From Sphingomonas kyeonggiensis (GTDB lineage: Bacteria; Pseudomonadota; Alphaproteobacteria; Sphingomonadales; Sphingomonadaceae): DNA of 64,000 nt. Positions 20,760 to 27,188 of the stretch are shown piece after piece. Each line of letters starts with the position of its first letter. Position 1 is the stretch's first letter. Location: contig NZ_JAUSTJ010000001.1 of the NCBI RefSeq assembly GCF_030812785.1, positions 1,364,001 through 1,428,000 of the forward strand. Reading direction: 5' to 3'. A model generated the notes under the pieces. The model was not told where the DNA came from and did not search any database. It worked only from the letters and a program-made list of their open reading frames with translations. A program made the position numbers and the translations under genes.

Positions 20760-20841
20760 CGTCACCCCGACGAAAGTCGGGGTCTCGGGCGGCTCCTGTT
20801 CCGCGCCTTCGCCTGAGATCCCGGCTTTCGCCGGGATGACG
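20760..20841. repeat. Mirror pair of hairpins, family A copy 4 (82 bp)
   Basis: The left unit is cgtcaccccgacgaaagtcg followed by gggtctc, and the right unit ends tttcgccgggatgacg. The caccccg/cggggt form of the left hairpin is intermediate between the common form and the arms that flank the GIY-YIG gene. It separates miaB from plsC. Confidence 0.85.
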
Positions 20842-20860
20842 ATTTGGGGCGGGAGAATGG

Positions 20861-21748
20861 TTAGGAAGTAGCCCCCGGCTTCGGCTTGTAGCCGATCGGG
20901 TCCTCGGCGAAGCGGAAGGTGCGCAGGGGATGGCCGAGCGTCTTGACCAGCGCCTCCTCGATCCGCCGGCGGCTCTCCGCGGCGATCACCTTGCGGCCCG
21001 GGAAGTCGCGCGGGTGGAAGGGCTCGAGGAAATGGACGTCGAGGCGGAAGCTGCCCTTGCGGCTGAGGATACGCTTCGCGTTGTTGAGGCCGGTCTCCTG
21101 GCCGATCCAGCAGATGTCGTCGGCCGCTGCGCCGTAATAGAGCATCACCGGCTGGACCATCACGCCGGGCGGCGGCGGCTCGAGCACGCGGAGCATCGGC
21201 GTCTTGAACGGCAGCAGCGACTTGCCGTCGGTGGTGGTGCCTTCGGGGAAGACGGTGATCGCCCAGGTCTCGGCCAGCGCGTCGCGCAGCTCGTTGATCT
21301 GCTCGGCGACGCCCAGCCGGTTCTCGCGCTTCACATAGACGGTGCGGTTGAGCCCGGCGAGCCAGCCGACCACCGGCGAGCTCTGGATTTCCGCCTTGGC
21401 GATGAAGGCGGTGCCGCTCGCGCCGCCGAGCGCGAGAATGTCGATCCAGCTGAGATGGTTGGAGATGTAGAAGACGTCGCGCTTGAGATGCGTGCCGATG
21501 CGGTTGACCCGCGCGCCGCAGATCCGCGCCGCGGTCGACAGGAAATAGCGCGGCCAGGGCGAGGGCAGGCGGACCAGCCGGAAGAGGTAATGGAGCGGCA
21601 CCAGCACCAGCAGCGCCAGCACGAGCAGCGCGACGCGGCGCCACAGCCGGAACTGGCCGCGCAGGCTCAGCGGGGTGTCATGGCCCTGGATAGCCTCCTC
21701 GCGGAGGCGGGCGGCGCGTTCGGCCCGGGTTTCGCCCGCAGGCGCCAC
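20861..21748 (-). CDS. plsC: 1-acyl-sn-glycerol-3-phosphate acyltransferase-like protein
   Basis: Membrane enzyme of about 295 residues that transfers an acyl chain to lysophosphatidic acid or a related lyso-lipid. A hydrophobic segment (about residues 39-58) precedes the acyltransferase domain with the HX4D motif NHLSWIDIL (His98, Asp103) and the substrate motif PEGTTT (168-173). There is no ATG at the expected start; a GTG at 21748 lies one base after the fur stop codon (tga-g-gtg), so translation is probably coupled to fur. The open frame extends further into fur but without family similarity. Some close relatives act on ornithine lipids. Confidence 0.85.
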   Translation of the reverse strand: MAPAGETRAERAARLREEAIQGHDTPLSLRGQFRLWRRVALLVLALLVLVPLHYLFRLVRLPSPWPRYFLSTAARICGARVNRIGTHLKRDVFYISNHLSWIDILALGGASGTAFIAKAEIQSSPVVGWLAGLNRTVYVKRENRLGVAEQINELRDALAETWAITVFPEGTTTDGKSLLPFKTPMLRVLEPPPPGVMVQPVMLYYGAAADDICWIGQETGLNNAKRILSRKGSFRLDVHFLEPFHPRDFPGRKVIAAESRRRIEEALVKTLGHPLRTFRFAEDPIGYKPKPGATS

Positions 21749-21749
21749 C

Positions 21750-22172
21750 TCAGTTCTTGCGGTCGAGCGCGACGCCGTAGAGCTCCATGCGGTGATCGAC
21801 CAGGCGGAAGCCAAGCCGCTCGGCGATCTGCTTCTGGAGCTGCTCGAGCTCCGGATCGACGAACTCGATCACTTCGCCGGTCTCGACGTTGATCAGATGG
21901 TCGTGATGCGCTTCGGGCGAAGGCTCGTAGCGGGCGCGGCCGTCGCCGAAATCGTGACGGTCGAGGATGCCGGCCTCTTCGAACAGGCGCACGGTGCGAT
22001 AGACGGTGGCGATCGAGATACCCGGATCGATTGCCGAGGCGCGCTCATAGACCTTCTCGACGTCCGGATGGTCCTCGGCATCGGAGAGGACGCGCGCAAT
22101 CACCTTGCGCTGTTCGGTGATGCGCAGCCCCTTTTCGTGACAGAGCGCTTCGAGATCGATCTTGCGAGCCAT
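21750..22172 (-). CDS. fur: Fur-family iron/manganese-responsive regulator
   Basis: Metal-dependent repressor of 140 residues. The winged-helix domain (ITEQRKVIARVL ... SIATVYRTVRLFEEAG) is followed by the dimerisation domain with the metal-binding HHDH at 89-92 and further His and Glu residues. The C-terminal structural CxxC pairs of E. coli Fur are absent; the only Cys is Cys11. This is common in alphaproteobacterial Fur/Mur proteins, so the physiological metal could be manganese or iron. The ATG at 22172 is the first that fits the family N-terminus. It lies directly upstream of plsC. Confidence 0.93.
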   Translation of the reverse strand: MARKIDLEALCHEKGLRITEQRKVIARVLSDAEDHPDVEKVYERASAIDPGISIATVYRTVRLFEEAGILDRHDFGDGRARYEPSPEAHHDHLINVETGEVIEFVDPELEQLQKQIAERLGFRLVDHRMELYGVALDRKN

Positions 22173-22243
22173 GGCCGCGATGTAGCGTGGGCCGGGCCAA
22201 GTTGGAAGACTGTGGCCGCGAAAAGGCGTGAACGCGAAACGAA

Positions 22244-22278
22244 AAGGCCGGCCCGGAGCGATCCCCGGGCCGGCCTTC
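22244..22278 (-). terminator. Intrinsic terminator after mucR
   Basis: A 13-bp stem (aaggccggcccgg with ccgggccggcctt) with a short loop is followed, on the minus strand, by ttttcgttt. It lies 22 bp beyond the mucR stop codon and upstream of fur, separating the two transcripts. Confidence 0.8.
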
Positions 22279-22299
22279 TGTATTTCAGTCCGTTGCAGC

Positions 22300-22713
22300 T
22301 CAGCGCTTGCGGCGCTTGGTGCCCAGGCCGATCTTCTTCGCCAGGCTGCGGCGCTGCTCGGCATAATTCGGGGCGACCATGGGATAGTCGGCCGGCAGGT
22401 TCCACTTGGCGCGGTACTGCTCGGGGGTCATCTGATAGTGCGTCATCAGGTGGCGCTTCAGCATCTTGAGCTTCTTGCCGTCCTCGAGGCACACGATGTA
22501 GTCGGGCTTCACCGAGGCGCGAATGGAGACGGCCGGCTCCTGCTTGACTTCGGGCTCGGCGACGGTGCGGCCAAGACCCGAAAGCGCGCCATGCACGTTC
22601 TGGATCAGAGTCGGAAGGTCGGAGACCGCAACGCTGTTGTTGCTGACATGTGCTGCAACAATATCCGCCGTCAGCGTGACCAGCGTTTCATCAATCTCAG
22701 CTTGCGTTTCCAT
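22300..22713 (-). CDS. mucR: MucR/Ros-family zinc-finger regulator
   Basis: Nucleoid-binding transcriptional regulator of 137 residues, typical of alphaproteobacteria, where it controls surface polysaccharide, motility and cell-cycle genes. The zinc finger has ligands Cys75, Asp78, His88 and His92 (C-x2-D-x9-H-x3-H) in [20 protein letters not shown], followed by the diagnostic [16 protein letters not shown] and a basic tail. The N-terminal helix (about residues 1-45) is the oligomerisation region. The upstream gap to rimI is AT-richer than its surroundings and probably holds its promoter. Confidence 0.93.
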   Translation of the reverse strand: METQAEIDETLVTLTADIVAAHVSNNSVAVSDLPTLIQNVHGALSGLGRTVAEPEVKQEPAVSIRASVKPDYIVCLEDGKKLKMLKRHLMTHYQMTPEQYRAKWNLPADYPMVAPNYAEQRRSLAKKIGLGTKRRKR

Positions 22714-22822
22714 TTTTATCCTTTCGACCCGAATAAGAACGACTTTTACACGTCGCCCGGAAACATCCTATCGGACCGTTTCGGTTCAAACGCAAGACCA
22801 TAATTGCGCGTTTCCGTAAGTC

Positions 22823-23308
22823 TCAGTCCAGGTCCTTGATGTCGCGTGCATAAGTATGCGCGTCGAACAATTGCCCGCTACGTCCCCGATAGTAATCCCG
22901 ACGCTCGCCGACCTTTTCGAAGCCTTCGCGACGGTAGAGCCATACGGCATCGTTTCCTGAACGAACCTCAAGATGGATGCGCGCCACGCCGCGGCCGCGC
23001 GCTTCTTCGATGACGGCGCGAAGCAGCGCGCCGGCGACACCGCGGCGGCGGGCGGCAGGGCGGGTGGCGAGGAGCAGCAGCTCGGCCTCATCGAGCGTGA
23101 CCCGGGCCAGCGCGAAGCCGACATCCTGCCCGTCGATGCTGGCGATCACCAGCCAGACGCCGGGCAGCGAGAGCATGCCCAGGCACTGGGCGCTGGTCCA
23201 CGCCTCGCCATAGCGCGCGTCGAACGCGTCCTGCATGATGATGTTGACGTTGTAGAGGTCCTGCGAGCCGCCTTCGCGCAGCTCGACCAGGTTGACCGTA
23301 CCGCTCAC
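22823..23308 (-). CDS. rimI: Ribosomal-protein/peptide N-alanine acetyltransferase RimI
   Basis: GNAT acetyltransferase of 161 residues that acetylates N-terminal alanines, in E. coli that of ribosomal protein S18. The acetyl-CoA motif RRRGVAGALL is near residue 90, and the family's EVRSGNDAVWLYRREGFEKVGERRDYY segment follows. Its start overlaps the tsaB stop by four bases, the usual tsaB-rimI pairing in bacteria. Assignment rests on context plus domain pattern; target specificity is not proven. Confidence 0.9.
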   Translation of the reverse strand: MSGTVNLVELREGGSQDLYNVNIIMQDAFDARYGEAWTSAQCLGMLSLPGVWLVIASIDGQDVGFALARVTLDEAELLLLATRPAARRRGVAGALLRAVIEEARGRGVARIHLEVRSGNDAVWLYRREGFEKVGERRDYYRGRSGQLFDAHTYARDIKDLD

Positions 23309-24006
23309 GCCAGCCCTCGCTCGGCCAGGGTCTTGGCGTCGGGCGCGCGGCCGTAGATCGGGCGGGCGGGAAGCGTGGTGAAGCCCGGAGCGAGCAGCCG
23401 GGCGTCGGCGGCGGAGGGCAGGGTCTCGCGCAGGTCCAGCCCCTCGGCCAGCGGGGCGAGATGGCGCACGCCGCTGCCGAAGGCCGGGCGGCCGGCCAGT
23501 GCCTCGAGCGCGGCGGCGGGAACGAGCGAGCGGAACGGCCCGTCCTCCCCGAAAGGCTGGGAATGGAACGCCTGCATGAACACCTCACCGTGCCCGCCTT
23601 CGAGCACCACGGCAAGCTGTGGCATGTCCGCATTGCCGGCAAAGCCGGACGCAGCGAGCAGCGCGAGCGACGAATAGCCGCGAACCTCCGCGCCCCAGCC
23701 GATCGACAGGCCGAGCGCGGCGGCCAGGCCGACGCGCACGCCGGTGAAGCTGCCGGGGCCGACATCGACCAGGATGCGCGCCGCGCGGCCCTGGCCGGGC
23801 AGCGCGGCGATCATCGGCACCAGCCGCTCGGCATGGCCGCGGCCCACCACTTCATGGGCCGCGGCGATCACCGTCGTTCCGTCGAGCAAGGCGACCGAGC
23901 AGGCTGCGGTCGCGGTCTCGATGACGAGAGTCAGATCAGAGGACGCGATTGAACCGCTCGAATTCGGGGCGGGGGAGTCGATCGAAGATGGAGGAAGGGT
24001 CGCCAT
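23305..24006 (-). CDS. tsaB: tRNA threonylcarbamoyladenosine synthesis protein TsaB
   Basis: Partner of TsaD in making t6A at position 37 of ANN-decoding tRNAs. It is an ASKHA-fold protein with the N-terminal strand LTLVIETATAACSVALLDG and the conserved VDVGPGSFTGVRVGLAAAL. The ATG at 24006 gives 233 residues and an unusual 25-residue lead inside the upstream nitroreductase gene. Family members begin near the LTLVIET strand, where only a CTG is in frame, so the true start is doubtful. It overlaps the upstream nitroreductase gene (by 71 bp with the ATG start) and rimI by four bases. Confidence 0.88.
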   Translation of the reverse strand: MATLPPSSIDSPAPNSSGSIASSDLTLVIETATAACSVALLDGTTVIAAAHEVVGRGHAERLVPMIAALPGQGRAARILVDVGPGSFTGVRVGLAAALGLSIGWGAEVRGYSSLALLAASGFAGNADMPQLAVVLEGGHGEVFMQAFHSQPFGEDGPFRSLVPAAALEALAGRPAFGSGVRHLAPLAEGLDLRETLPSAADARLLAPGFTTLPARPIYGRAPDAKTLAERGLA

Positions 24007-24529
24007 GTCCCAGCGTGGAAATGAAGTTGGACTTCACATTGGGCTGGTCTGCAAAAAACGCTTCGTCAACCTTGGCGTTGTCGAAACCCGACATCGGGCC
24101 GGTATCGAAGCCGAGCGCGCGGGCGGCTAGCAGTAGGTATGCGCCCTGCAGCGACGAGTTGCGGAAGGCCGTGGTGTAGCGGGCTTCCTCGGTCGGGAAC
24201 CAGTCCTTGGCGGTCGGCGCGTGCGGGAAGAGCCAGGGCAGCTGCTCGTTGAACGCCAGGTCCATGCCGATGATCACGGTGGCGGGCGCCTTGCGGATCT
24301 TGTCGGCATTGGCGGCGCTGGCGAACTGGGCGAGCTTTTCCTTTGCTTCGTCGGTGGTCAGCCAGACGAGTCGGGCGGCCTGGTTGTTCGCCGAGGTCGG
24401 GCCCATCTTGGTGAGCTCGTAGATGGCGCGGATGTCCGCCTCGGTCACCGGGGCATCGGTGTAGCCATTGTAGGAACGCGCGGTACGGAACAGCTTGTCC
24501 AGCGCCGCGTCGTCGAGCGGAGTGGCCAT
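23936..24529 (-). CDS. Nitroreductase-family malonic semialdehyde reductase (RutE-like)
   Basis: FMN-dependent oxidoreductase of 197 residues. Features of the RutE/HadB-RutE group are present: ARSYNGYTDAPV, KMGPTSANNQAARLVW, NSSLQGAYLLLAARALGFDTGPMSGFD and a C-terminal GHGDP segment. In pyrimidine breakdown this enzyme reduces malonic semialdehyde to 3-hydroxypropionate. No other rut genes are in the window, so a general detoxifying role is also possible. It is transcribed just upstream of tsaB and its end lies within the tsaB frame. Confidence 0.85.
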   Translation of the reverse strand: MATPLDDAALDKLFRTARSYNGYTDAPVTEADIRAIYELTKMGPTSANNQAARLVWLTTDEAKEKLAQFASAANADKIRKAPATVIIGMDLAFNEQLPWLFPHAPTAKDWFPTEEARYTTAFRNSSLQGAYLLLAARALGFDTGPMSGFDNAKVDEAFFADQPNVKSNFISTLGHGDPSSIFDRLPRPEFERFNRVL

Positions 24530-24558
24530 TGAGATAGTCCTTTCGTGGGCGTGTGGGC

Positions 24559-25131
24559 TCAGACGGCCCGGACTTCAGTGACTTCGGGGACGTAGTATTT
24601 CAGCAACTGCTCGATGCCGTTCTTGAGCGTGGCGGTCGAGCTCGGGCAGCCCGAACAGGCGCCCTGCATCTGGAGATAGACCTTGCCGGCGTCAAAGCCG
24701 CGATAGACGATGTCGCCGCCGTCATTGGCGACGGCGGGACGCACGCGCGTCTCGATCAGTTCCTTGATCTGCGCGACGATCTCGGCGTCTTCGGGATTGT
24801 CGCCGAAGTCGGCGCTCTCGGCGGGGACGCTGAACCCGGCGGCGGCGGCATGGAACAGCGGCATGTTCGCAGCGAAATGGTCGAGCAGGATGCCGAGCAC
24901 GTCGGGCTTCACGTCGCGCCAATCGGAACCGGGGGCGATGGTGACCGAAATGAAGTCGCGGCCGAAGAACACGCCGGTCACGTCGCCCAGGGTGAACAGG
25001 GCAGTGGCGAGCGGCGAGGCCTCGGCCTCCTCGGGCGAGGCGAAGTCACGGGTGCCGGCGTCCATCACGGTACGGCCGGGCAGGAACTTCAGGGTCGCCG
25101 GATTGGGCGTGGCTTCGGTCTCGATCAGCAT
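24559..25131 (-). CDS. nfuA: NfuA-like iron-sulfur scaffold/carrier (NifU C-terminal domain)
   Basis: Protein of 190 residues that carries Fe-S clusters to client enzymes. The N-terminal Nfu_N domain (MLIETEATPNPATLKFLPG) is joined to a C-terminal NifU domain with the cluster-binding motif GACSGCPSS (Cys159, Cys162). The start at 25131 matches the family N-terminus; an ATG nine bases upstream (25140) is also possible and neither has a strong binding site. It lies about 12 kb from the SUF operon and is likely to act downstream of it. Confidence 0.92.
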   Translation of the reverse strand: MLIETEATPNPATLKFLPGRTVMDAGTRDFASPEEAEASPLATALFTLGDVTGVFFGRDFISVTIAPGSDWRDVKPDVLGILLDHFAANMPLFHAAAAGFSVPAESADFGDNPEDAEIVAQIKELIETRVRPAVANDGGDIVYRGFDAGKVYLQMQGACSGCPSSTATLKNGIEQLLKYYVPEVTEVRAV

Positions 25132-25217
25132 AGCCGCCATTTGGGCGCTCGGAGGGCGGGGATCAAGCGGGGAGGGGGAAACGAAAGGTTTCCTGGTGTG
25201 AGGGCCGACCAACTATC

Positions 25218-25246
25218 CGTCACCCCGGCCTTGTGCCGGGGTCCAC
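25218..25246. repeat. Left 29-bp palindromic arm flanking the GIY-YIG gene (family A)
   Basis: Runs cgtcaccccgg - ccttgtg - ccggggtccac and folds as a hairpin. Its exact reverse complement is at 25591-25619, so the nuclease gene sits between perfect inverted repeats. The outer cgtcaccccg matches the left unit of the repeat at 20760. Confidence 0.9.
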
Positions 25247-25265
25247 TGCCCGGCAAGCTTCAAGC

Positions 25266-25577
25266 ATGGGGCGGGAGCGGCAACCTTGCGTCTACATCCT
25301 GGCGAGTACGCGGAACGGCACGCTCTATACCGGCGTCACGTCCGATCTGCTTGGGCGTATCTACCAGCACCGCAACGGCATCACGAAGGGTTTCGTGGCG
25401 GAGCATCGCACCTATCGGCTGGTCTTCTACGAGATGCATCAGGAGATGGAGACCGCGATATGCCGCGAGAAATCCATCAAGCGATGGAAGTGGGATTGGA
25501 AACTCAACATTATCGAGCGCGACAACCCGCATTGGGATGACCTAGCGGTGGCGCTGGGGTTCGAGCCTTTGCCATAG
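25266..25577 (+). CDS. Small GIY-YIG endonuclease framed by inverted palindromes
   Basis: Single-domain nuclease of 103 residues. The catalytic elements are all visible: CVYILAS (residues 8-14), LYTGVTSDLLGRIYQHRNG with Tyr21, the YTG form of the YIG motif, Arg31 and His35, and the catalytic Glu68 in CREKSIKRWKWDWK. No other DNA-binding domain is attached. The ATG at 25266 begins the domain. The gene uses more A/T-ending codons than its neighbours, suggesting a separate history. It is bounded on both sides by a 29-bp perfect inverted repeat, 19 bp upstream and 13 bp downstream. Such short GIY-YIG proteins are common and usually uncharacterised; a role in moving or maintaining the repeats is my inference. 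Confidence 0.9.
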   Translation: MGRERQPCVYILASTRNGTLYTGVTSDLLGRIYQHRNGITKGFVAEHRTYRLVFYEMHQEMETAICREKSIKRWKWDWKLNIIERDNPHWDDLAVALGFEPLP

Positions 25578-25590
25578 GATGCGCGGCACC

Positions 25591-25619
25591 GTGGACCCCG
25601 GCACAAGGCCGGGGTGACG
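25591..25619. repeat. Right 29-bp palindromic arm flanking the GIY-YIG gene (family A)
   Basis: Runs gtggaccccgg - cacaagg - ccggggtgacg, the exact reverse complement of 25218-25246. It starts 13 bases after the nuclease stop codon and ends before the convergent small membrane protein gene. Confidence 0.9.
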
Positions 25620-25623
25620 ATTA

Positions 25624-25890
25624 TTACTGTGCGTCCTCATGCGAAGTCGCGTCGCTCACGCTCTGGTCATGGCCGCTCTTGTCGCTGAAGAAGGCGGCGG
25701 CGAACAGGCCGCAGCCGAGCAGGGTGGAGATGAACACGCCGCCGATCGTCGCCGCGATCGCCGACGGGTAGAGCGCGTCGTAGAGCGAGAGATACCAGAG
25801 CGCGCCTGCGACCATCACCACGCCGGCAAGCGCGATCCAGAAGATCATCCGGCGAAATTCGGTCCAGGCCCTGGTGCGTTCGCTAGCCAT
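25624..25890 (-). CDS. Small two-helix membrane protein, unknown function
   Basis: An 88-residue protein with a short basic N-terminus and two membrane segments (about residues 16-36 and 44-66), ending in an acidic, Ser/His-rich tail (SDKSGHDQSVSDATSHEDAQ). The ATG at 25890 is preceded by aaggag at a good distance. Similar small proteins occur across Sphingomonas without known role. It is probably transcribed with, or just after, the beta-hydroxylase gene lying upstream on the same strand. Confidence 0.75.
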   Translation of the reverse strand: MASERTRAWTEFRRMIFWIALAGVVMVAGALWYLSLYDALYPSAIAATIGGVFISTLLGCGLFAAAFFSDKSGHDQSVSDATSHEDAQ

Positions 25891-25939
25891 GTCGGCAACT
25901 CCTTGGTTGCGGCGCATGTGGGTGTGGCGGCCCGGTCTA

Positions 25940-26767
25940 TCAATTGGACGTATTGCCCACCTGGTTCCACCGGGTCAGATTCGCGCGGGCATCCTGGACG
26001 AAGGCCGAATGGCGGATCCAGGCGAGGAACTTGTCGACGAACCAGCGGCCCGGCTGGCGCAGCGGGCGGCGGAACTGGATGAGCAGCACGACGCGGGTGC
26101 CGCTGGTGTCGTTCCATACCTCGTGATCATAGGTGTCGTCGAACACCAAAGTCTCTCCCTCGGACCAGCGCAGGATGCGATCGTCGAGGCGCATGCGGGC
26201 ATCGCCGTCGCGCGGCACGACCAGGCCAAGATGGCAGGTGATCAGCCCCTTGGTGACGCCGCGATGCGCCGGGATATGGGTGCCGGGCGCGAGGATCGAG
26301 AAGAAGGCGCTGTTGAGGCCGGGGATCGCCTCGACCAGCCGGGTGGTCACCGGGCAGCGATCGAGATTCTCCTGCACCAGATAGCCATAGCCATAGAGGA
26401 AATAGCTGCGCCACTTGTTCGCCGGCGCGATCGCGCGGTGGTCGGGCGAGACCTGGGCGAGCGAAGGCGCGCGATTGTCGAGCGCGGCGGCGATCGCCTC
26501 GGCGCGGATCGCCTGCCAGTTGGCGCGCAGCGCCTCGGTCCAGGCAAAGTCGCGCACGTCGAGCACCGGCTCGGTCGAGACCAGCGAGAAGCGGGCGATG
26601 AACCGGTCGAAGGTGCCGCGCAGATATTTGCCATATTTGATCAGGAAGGGGCGGTCGCGCTCGGCGCGCAAAGGCGCGTCGGGCATCACTGCCCCCGACA
26701 TGACCGTGAGATCGGGAATCATCTCGCGCGCTTCCGCCGCTTCGACTTCGCCCGCGTCCCGCCACAT
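25940..26767 (-). CDS. Aspartyl/asparaginyl beta-hydroxylase-domain protein
   Basis: Non-haem Fe(II)/2-oxoglutarate oxygenase domain related to LpxO and aspartyl beta-hydroxylases. The iron-binding region reads HIPAHRGVTKGLITCHLGL, then LRWSEGETLVFDDTYDHEVW with the second His, and RVVLLIQFRRP with the 2-oxoglutarate Arg. The N-terminal part (FLIKYGKYLRGTFDRFIARFS) is basic and may touch the membrane. The start is ambiguous: ATG at 26767 gives 275 residues, while GTG at 26800 or ATG at 26854 would lengthen it. LpxO-like hydroxylation of lipid A acyl chains is possible but unproven. Confidence 0.8.
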   Translation of the reverse strand: MWRDAGEVEAAEAREMIPDLTVMSGAVMPDAPLRAERDRPFLIKYGKYLRGTFDRFIARFSLVSTEPVLDVRDFAWTEALRANWQAIRAEAIAAALDNRAPSLAQVSPDHRAIAPANKWRSYFLYGYGYLVQENLDRCPVTTRLVEAIPGLNSAFFSILAPGTHIPAHRGVTKGLITCHLGLVVPRDGDARMRLDDRILRWSEGETLVFDDTYDHEVWNDTSGTRVVLLIQFRRPLRQPGRWFVDKFLAWIRHSAFVQDARANLTRWNQVGNTSN

Positions 26768-26944
26768 TGCGCTGCCCCGCGCGCTCGGCTCGACCTTCAC
26801 TGCACCTGACCTTGCTGGGTTCGTCACCTGTTCGTCCGCGAGTCGCGCCCGCATCTTGGCTGGATAAGCGGCGCATGGGTCGAAAACATGGCCCTGCCGC
26901 GGCGCACAAGGGCGGGTTCGTGACGCAGGGGTAATGTATCCGAA

Positions 26945-27087
26945 CTCCTTCTCCCCCTGTGGGAGAAGGAAGGGGCCCGCTCGCGCAGCGAGTGGGAAGG
27001 ATGAGGGGGCTGAGACCAACACCCTGTCCCCCTCACCCTTCCGCCGACTTCGTCGGCTCCCTCCCTCTCCCACAAGGGGAGAGGGAG
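26945..27087. repeat. Compound palindromic repeat, family E (four hairpins)
   Basis: About 143 bp with outer hairpins ttctccc/gggagaa and ctctccc/ggggagag, inner hairpins gctcgc/gcgagt and gccgac/gtcggc, and mirrored gatgaggggg and ccccctca boxes. The plan is that of family B with different sequences. It occupies the gap of about 420 bp between the beta-hydroxylase and M16 protease genes; the rest of that gap probably holds the two divergent promoters, but I see no clear boxes. Confidence 0.8.
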
Positions 27088-27188
27088 ATGGTCAGGCCGC
27101 CCGTGCGCCGCACATTCTCAACACCACGTACATCCGGGGGAAAGGTTCGCGCTGGCATGCCCGGCGCTTCGCTCCTAGATGGACCTCT

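Noticed and set aside
25218..25619. GIY-YIG element considered as a group I intron or homing nuclease insertion
   Set aside because: It lies between genes, not within one, and the flanks fold as local hairpins, not as an intron core.
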